From: Alkalicoccus chagannorensis DSM 18086
GTDB lineage: Bacteria > Bacillota > Bacilli > Bacillales > Salisediminibacteriaceae
Direction: 5' to 3'
Length of the DNA stretch: 64,000 bases
Assembly: GCF_000429725.1 (NCBI RefSeq)
Contig: NZ_AUCK01000017.1
Span: forward strand, 26,901-90,900
Shown: positions 60,104 through 64,000 of the stretch, in pieces
Layout: each line of letters opens with the position of its first letter
Numbering within the stretch: position 1 is the first letter of the stretch
Made by a program: the position numbers and the translations under genes
Notes under the pieces: model-generated
Told to the model about the DNA's origin: nothing
The model's input: the letters and a program-made list of their open reading frames with translations, nothing else
Database searches by the model: none

Positions 60104-60490
60104 ATGTATGTGAAACAATGCCTTGCTGTTGCTGCAGGCGGCGCCCTCGGCACTCTACTGCGCTATGGGATTAATCTCCTGCTGCTCCCTACCGGGATGC
60201 CTGTCGGCACGGTGATGGAGAATACAGCCGGAAGTTTTCTCCTTGGTTTATTAACGGGATGGCTCCTGACCAGATCCGTCCCTTCCTGGGTGAAAGCAGG
60301 CGCCGGTGCCGGCTTCTGCGGCGGCTTTACGACGATGTCTACACTGGCGTCTGACACCATTCTTCTCTCCGCAGAAAGTGCCGCAGCACCGCTCCTGTAT
60401 GTAACGGTTTCGTTGTTCGGCGGACTTTGTGCCGCAGCTGCCGGTATGCTCACCGGATGGAAACTCAGCTCCCGGGAGGTGACGTCATGA
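60104..60490 (+). CDS. crcB: Fluoride channel subunit CrcB/Fluc (first)
   Basis: A 128-aa four-helix fluoride exporter subunit. Motifs: AAGGALGTLLRYGINL, NTAGSFLLGLLTGWL (pore Asn), GFCGGFTTMSTLASD (the Phe-box region with GGFTTxST). Start ATG with GAAAGGAGATG. Overlaps the second crcB gene by 4 bp. In many Firmicutes two different Fluc subunits are encoded together and can form an antiparallel heterodimer. Confidence 0.93.
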   Translation: MYVKQCLAVAAGGALGTLLRYGINLLLLPTGMPVGTVMENTAGSFLLGLLTGWLLTRSVPSWVKAGAGAGFCGGFTTMSTLASDTILLSAESAAAPLLYVTVSLFGGLCAAAAGMLTGWKLSSREVTS

Positions 60491-60858
60491 TCGTACTTTT
60501 GACCGCACTCGCAGGTGCCGCTGGGGCCTCTCTGCGCTGGGGGCTCGGATTGTTCTTCAGCAGATGGTGGCAGCAGTCCTCAATCCCGCTCCCGATGCTG
60601 ATCGTTAATCTGCTCGGCTCTTTTGGCCTCGGTCTCTTTTTGAGCAGCTGGGCCGGCACTATTCCCTTTGATGCTTATGACGATCCTGTTTTCAGTGCAG
60701 TAGGAGTCGGCTTTTTTGGTGCCTTCACCACCTTCTCCACGTTTTCTGTAGAAGCAGTAACGCTGCTGCAGGAAAAGAAGGTCATGCCGTTCCTCTGGTA
60801 CACCGCGTTGAGCCTGATCGGTTCCCTCGGCGCTTTCATTCTCGGCTATTTGATGTAG
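60487..60858 (+). CDS. crcB: Fluoride channel subunit CrcB/Fluc (second)
   Basis: A 123-aa paralog: GAAGASLRWGLGL, VNLLGSFGLGLFL (pore Asn), GFFGAFTTFSTFSVEAVTL. The start overlaps the first gene as ATGA with GGGAGGTGA upstream. No fluoride riboswitch is visible upstream of the pair. Confidence 0.93.
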   Translation: MIVLLTALAGAAGASLRWGLGLFFSRWWQQSSIPLPMLIVNLLGSFGLGLFLSSWAGTIPFDAYDDPVFSAVGVGFFGAFTTFSTFSVEAVTLLQEKKVMPFLWYTALSLIGSLGAFILGYLM

Positions 60859-60907
60859 CCGGCACCGAGCGCCTCCTATCACATGAAGAAAAGCAACGCA
60901 CTCCTCA

Positions 60908-60941
60908 GAGCCGGCCACAGCGGGTACGCCATGGCCGGCTC
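60908..60941. terminator. Hairpin between crcB and murB, probable terminator
   Basis: GAGCCGGCCA/TGGCCGGCTC perfect stem, 14-base loop, weak T content after it (TTC). Confidence 0.6.
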
Positions 60942-60959
60942 TTCAACGTGCAAGGAGGA

Positions 60960-61877
60960 TTATCTGGCTTCTTCTCCTACAATTTTCGCTTCAAGCTCCA
61001 GCTCTACCCCGAATTCTTTTTTTACCTCAGCACGGACCATTTCAATCGTGCGAAGGTAATCTGTCGCTGTTGCACTGCCTTTGTTGACGATAAAACCTGC
61101 GTGCTTCGTGGAGACCTCTGCATCACCGAAGCCTTTTCCCTGCAGGCCGGAATCCTGAATCAGCTTCCCTGCAAAATAGCCGGGCGGGCGTTTGAATACA
61201 CTGCCGACAGAAGGGTATTCCAGCGGCTGCCGCGACTCCCGTTGATACGTCAGGTCATCCATTTTTTCTTTAATCGCTTCCGGATCACCCGGGGCGAGTT
61301 CAAACACGGCTTCGAGGACAATGTAACCTTTGCGTCCGATGATGCTCTTTCGATAATCAAGCTCCAGCTCCCCGCTGTGGAGAGTAATGATGTCTGCTTC
61401 CGGGGTAACGACGGTTACGTAGTCGATGACGTCTTTGACTTCTCCACCGTAAGCACCTGCATTCATCACCATGGCGCCGCCGATCGTACCGGGAATGCCA
61501 CAGGCGAATTCAAGTCCGGTCAATGAGTAGGCGAGTGCTTCCCGGGAGGCTTCTTTAATATCTGCGCCGCCCTGCGCATGCAGCCGGGTTCCGTCGACCT
61601 TGACCGAGCGGAGCCGGTCGAAGTGCAGAACCAGTCCCCGCACCCCGCCGTCCCGGACAATCAGGTTGGATCCGTTGCCTAGCAGCATAAAGGGTAGTTC
61701 GTATTCCTGCTGGATCCGGATAATTTCTGCGGTCTGCTCGAATGTTTCCGGAGTGACGAAAATGTCAGCGGTCCCGCCCATTTTCGTTAATGTATGTCTG
61801 CTCATCGGCTCGTCTCGTTTGACAAGCCCGGCTCCACAGACGGCTTGTAGCCGTTCATATGCTGCTTCTATATTCAT
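60960..61877 (-). CDS. murB: UDP-N-acetylenolpyruvoylglucosamine reductase MurB
   Basis: A 305-aa FAD enzyme that reduces UDP-GlcNAc-enolpyruvate to UDP-MurNAc. FAD-binding: MLLGNGSNLIVRDGGVRGLVL, GLEFACGIPGTIGGAMVMNAGAYGGEV. C-terminal: PSVGSVFKRPPGYFAGKLIQDSGLQGKGFGDAEVSTKHAGFIVNKG, which contains the proton-donor Ser and fits the Bacillus type II form. Start ATG with GAGGGATC. Confidence 0.96.
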   Translation of the reverse strand: MNIEAAYERLQAVCGAGLVKRDEPMSRHTLTKMGGTADIFVTPETFEQTAEIIRIQQEYELPFMLLGNGSNLIVRDGGVRGLVLHFDRLRSVKVDGTRLHAQGGADIKEASREALAYSLTGLEFACGIPGTIGGAMVMNAGAYGGEVKDVIDYVTVVTPEADIITLHSGELELDYRKSIIGRKGYIVLEAVFELAPGDPEAIKEKMDDLTYQRESRQPLEYPSVGSVFKRPPGYFAGKLIQDSGLQGKGFGDAEVSTKHAGFIVNKGSATATDYLRTIEMVRAEVKKEFGVELELEAKIVGEEAR

Positions 61878-62056
61878 CTTTGATCCCTCAACTTTTTGAT
61901 TCTATCTGTTCTATTCTAAACCTTTCTTGCACAATTGGAAACAGGAGAGGCGAAAGATTTGCGGATACTTTGTGACGAATGCCCATCCTGTCGCTGTTTC
62001 TTCCTGATTATAATGTGATATGCTCTAGAAAAGATAGTGAAGAAAGGACTGAAACG

Positions 62057-62758
62057 ATGAGCACCATTCGAGCCTATTCCATTGAAGCGATCACGGCCAA
62101 GCTGTTCACCCACGTGGAGCACGAAGTACTGCAGGCCTTCCCTGCTGATGGAGGCAGACTCCTCCAGGAAGGGGTTTCCCGCTTTGGGACACCGGTGATG
62201 AAAGCCATCGCAGCAAAGGCGGACGCAGAAGGCGAACCTCATACGATGCACGCCTATATTCCATCCAGGACGACAGCAGAGCCCGATCCGGAAAAAGATG
62301 TGACGATGTACGCGCAGATGGCCCGCCTCTTTGCAGCTGCCGCCAAAGCTGTCGTCGATGTCCACGGAGATGCCGGCCGCGATGCAGTCCGGGAAGGTGT
62401 CCGGACCTTCGGTGAATCGAGAGGCGCCGGTATTGCAGCCCGGGCAGCGGAAAAAGGCCTTCCGAATACGATGGAACATTATCTTGATAACTACGACATG
62501 GAGCGCAGCGCGTTATTCGAGGTGGAAACGACGTACCATCAGCAGGACAGGGAAATCGAGCAGCTTTTCACGGTCTGTCCTTTTGGTCAGCAGTGGGCCG
62601 ATGATGAAACAGGCGAATAAGGCATTCTTTACTGCCAGATGATTGACCCTGCTATTGCGAGAGGATACAACGAAGATACGGAAGTCGAACATGATCAGTA
62701 TGTGCTTAACGAAGGCGTCTGCCACTTTCGTTTTCAATTTGAACCGAAGGAGTCGTGA
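62057..62758 (+). pseudogene. ATC hydrolase-family gene interrupted by an in-frame stop
   Basis: The frame runs 187 codons from ATG (AAAGGA upstream), stops at TAA (62618-62620), then continues in the same frame for 45 codons to TGA. Before the stop: VREGVRTFGESRGAGIAARA and VCPFGQQWADDETGE; after it: GILYCQMIDPAIARGYNED and EGVCHFRFQFEPKES. These are consecutive parts of L-2-amino-thiazoline-4-carboxylate hydrolase-like (PF14196-type) proteins, including the CP and C-x-F-x-F pieces. So a single nonsense change breaks an otherwise complete gene; readthrough or a sequencing error are the alternatives. Confidence 0.75.
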
Positions 62759-62761
62759 TGT

Positions 62762-62851
62762 ATGTATACCGTTTTTTCCGCGTTCAATGTTCCTCCGGCG
62801 AAATCGGAGGAAGTCATCGGGATTTACGAGGACGACCCTTCCCTTATGTAG
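62762..62851 (+). pseudogene. Truncated 29-codon ORF resembling the start of an ABM-type monooxygenase
   Basis: ATG has AAGGAG nine bases upstream, 3 bp after the ATC hydrolase frame. The peptide MYTVFSAFNVPPAKSEEVIG continues IYEDDPSLM and then stops. The opening resembles antibiotic-biosynthesis-monooxygenase/haem-degrading folds, which run about 100 residues. Beyond the stop the DNA is repeat-like. Tentative. Confidence 0.4.
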
Positions 62852-62859
62852 CGTTATGG

Positions 62860-62935
62860 ACAACGCGGCGTCGACGCTCAAGGGATAAGCGTCCGCCGAA
62901 AGCGGAGGAAATCAACAACGAACGATAACATAGCC
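62860..62935. repeat. R2 end fragment
   Basis: ATCAACAACGAACGATAACA followed by TAGCC matches the right end of R2 (ATCAACAATAAACGATAACA, AAGCC) with few changes. Confidence 0.5.
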
Positions 62936-62943
62936 AAATAGAA

Positions 62944-63020
62944 AGAAGCCCTTACCAATTTCGTTGGTGAGGGCTTTCTGCATGAAGAGGTTGATCCTTC
63001 CAATGACAATCGCCTGCCGC
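62944..63020. repeat. R3 repeat, copy 2, with terminator
   Basis: AAGCCCTTACCA-ATTTCG-TTGGTGAGGGCTTTC hairpin plus GTTGATCCTTCCAATGACAA and TCGCCTGCC, matching 15722-15797. Here no gene end is adjacent. Confidence 0.7.
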
Positions 63021-63169
63021 GGGCAAGGCTTCAGCTAACCGTTGCAAAAACAGCGACGGGGCATCTTCAGCTCTTGCTTTTCAGGATAATAAAAACATGT
63101 TGGTCTATTTGCGGTGAATAACCTCATTGAATCGATACTGGAAGAAATTTTTGATGCTTTTTATCACGT

Positions 63170-63420
63170 CTGTTAATCACCCATTTATTAGGAAAATATG
63201 TATTGGGTGCAGCGGCTGCGGTTTTTCTATCTTCGCCTGACGTGAAGAAAGCTTTCAGCTTCCCCCGAAGAACGCCGGGGAGATCTTCCATCTTTCTTTT
63301 TCCACAGGCGTCTCGAAAGAACACCTTGCCACTGCGACATGTTTCGATGACAAGGAAGAAAGGATGCAGGATTCTCCTTTCTTACAACGAAAGCCCGTTT
63401 TTCCTAAGTAAAAAAGACTT
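63170..63420. repeat. Diverged R2-like segment
   Basis: GGGGAGATCTTCCATCTTTC, TTTTTCCACAGGCGTCTCGA and GATGACAAGGAAGAAAGGAT correspond in order to blocks of the R2 copy at 43.2-43.5 kb, but with many changes. The 63021-63676 stretch has no recognised gene. Confidence 0.4.
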
Positions 63421-63676
63421 TTAGAGGAGATAATGGATAATAATAGATATGTTTAAGCCGAAAGAAACTACACACTAAAAAGACGCTCTAGAAGGTTGTT
63501 TTCAGCTGAACTCCCTCCCTGTGCACGGGGTTCGCATGGAAGAGGTGGCCTCCGGCCGAAACGACATGCGCAGACTTGCAATAGAAGCCTGCGCTTCTTG
63601 TCGTAAGAGCAGGGAACGAAGCCGCCGTCTTCCTCGCTGCGATGAAGTGGGACAAAAGGTTATCTGTTTTCTATGC

Positions 63677-63699
63677 GTAAGCGTCAAAGAATACGTACC
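63677..63699. mobile_element. Left terminal repeat of an IS66-type element
   Basis: GTAAGCGTCAAAGAATACGT, then ACC. IS66-family ends start with GTAAGCG. The first ORF begins 63 bp inside, the usual layout. The element continues beyond the window. Confidence 0.6.
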
Positions 63700-63761
63700 T
63701 GTCGAGACACGTGCGCTTTATCTATACTGAAAGCAAGCCAGTAGATAAGGAGGCACAAAGT

Positions 63762-64000
63762 ATGAGTAACGTTACTTATGGGCAGGAGGACCGCGCTTCC
63801 TGGTGGAGAGCCGAAGGCGCTGCTTACCAGGAAAGCGGGATGAGTCTGGCAGATTGGGTAGAAACGAAAGATTACAGCCAGCGGACGTTTCATCGAAACG
63901 TCAGCACCTTCTGCCCGGAAGTCCTGGATGCGTTCAACGGATCGGATGTTACCGGATGGTCTGCGGTCCATCTGGACCTGAACACGCCCTCGTTGACCCT
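63762..64000 (+). CDS. IS66-type accessory protein (TnpA-like), truncated by the window edge
   Basis: First 79 codons of an ORF with AAGGAGGC upstream. The N-terminal SWWRAEGAAYQESGMSLADWVETKDYSQRTFHRN resembles the helix-turn-helix of IS66 Orf1/TnpA proteins (W-x-x-R-x4-Y-x-x-SG-x-S-x-A-x-W). Its position just inside an IS66-like terminal repeat supports this. The identification is tentative because the rest of the element is not visible. Confidence 0.5.
   Translation, partial: MSNVTYGQEDRASWWRAEGAAYQESGMSLADWVETKDYSQRTFHRNVSTFCPEVLDAFNGSDVTGWSAVHLDLNTPSLT

Noticed and set aside
1..64000. CRISPR array, tRNA or rRNA genes
   Set aside because: No regularly spaced identical repeats with unique spacers, no cloverleaf with TTCGA arm, and no rRNA signature segments were seen.

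Overview
The window looks like chromosome from a halophilic or halotolerant, GC-rich (by eye about 53%) member of the Bacillaceae. The evidence is a glycine-betaine OpuA transporter plus a BCCT transporter, acidic proteins with Asp/Glu-rich surfaces, strong AGGAGG ribosome sites, a GerMN-domain lipoprotein, CsaA, a YtvA-type LOV-STAS photoreceptor, an M-box riboswitch before mgtE, and cre/LacI/DeoR/ROK sugar control. The genus is not certain; Alkalicoccus/Salibacterium-like lineages are only a guess.

Layout. 0-3 kb: opuA operon, cut at the left edge. 3.5-8.1 kb: small membrane proteins, lipoproteins and csaA. 8.3-8.9 kb: two nested repeat elements. 8.9-10.8 kb: a BCCT osmolyte transporter with an unusual tetrad-repeat tail. 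10.9-13.4 kb: sucrose-type PTS permease and its LacI regulator. 13.6-15.5 kb: a chemoreceptor and an RsbW-like ATPase. 15.9-27.1 kb: single-gene housekeeping and stress units (HAD phosphatase, SulP plus universal stress protein, methyltransferase, MarR/MATE, hydroxyacid dehydrogenase, catalase, LOV photoreceptor). 27.2-32.0 kb: galKET plus a ROK regulator. 32.3-35.9 kb: fruRKA. 36.4-38.6 kb: acyl-CoA-dehydrogenase-like enzyme plus DUF4242 protein, divergent from an HxlR regulator. 39.1-41.6 kb: a NitT/TauT-type ABC importer. 43.6-48.4 kb: LacI-ThuA-Gfo/Idh-Gfo/Idh-isomerase operon with an exact LacI operator and a cre site. 48.9-53.5 kb: MFS, GNAT, arsDA. 53.7-57.1 kb: SLH amidase and a divergent MurE paralog. 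57.4-61.9 kb: mgtE with M-box, uppP, two crcB genes, murB. 62.0-64.0 kb: a decaying segment (gene with an internal stop, truncated ORF, repeat debris) ending in what looks like the left end of an IS66-type element.

The most unusual content lies between genes. (1) A family of about 130-155 bp intergenic repeats, here called R0, occurs about a dozen times including fragments. All are in the same orientation, and the eight longest each abut the 5' side of an intrinsic terminator whose own sequence differs from copy to copy. (2) R1 is about 265 bp with about 21-bp terminal inverted repeats. One copy sits inside R2 (about 350 bp, 12-bp terminal inverted repeats) flanked by a perfect 8-bp target duplication, and an uninterrupted R2 copy elsewhere in the window shows the empty site. 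These are short non-coding elements of MITE type.

Functionally the window combines osmoadaptation (OpuA, BCCT), carbohydrate uptake and catabolism (four regulated sugar systems), envelope synthesis (UppP, MurB, amidase, MurE-like) and ion or toxic-ion handling (MgtE, CrcB pair, ArsDA). No tRNA, rRNA or CRISPR array was seen.
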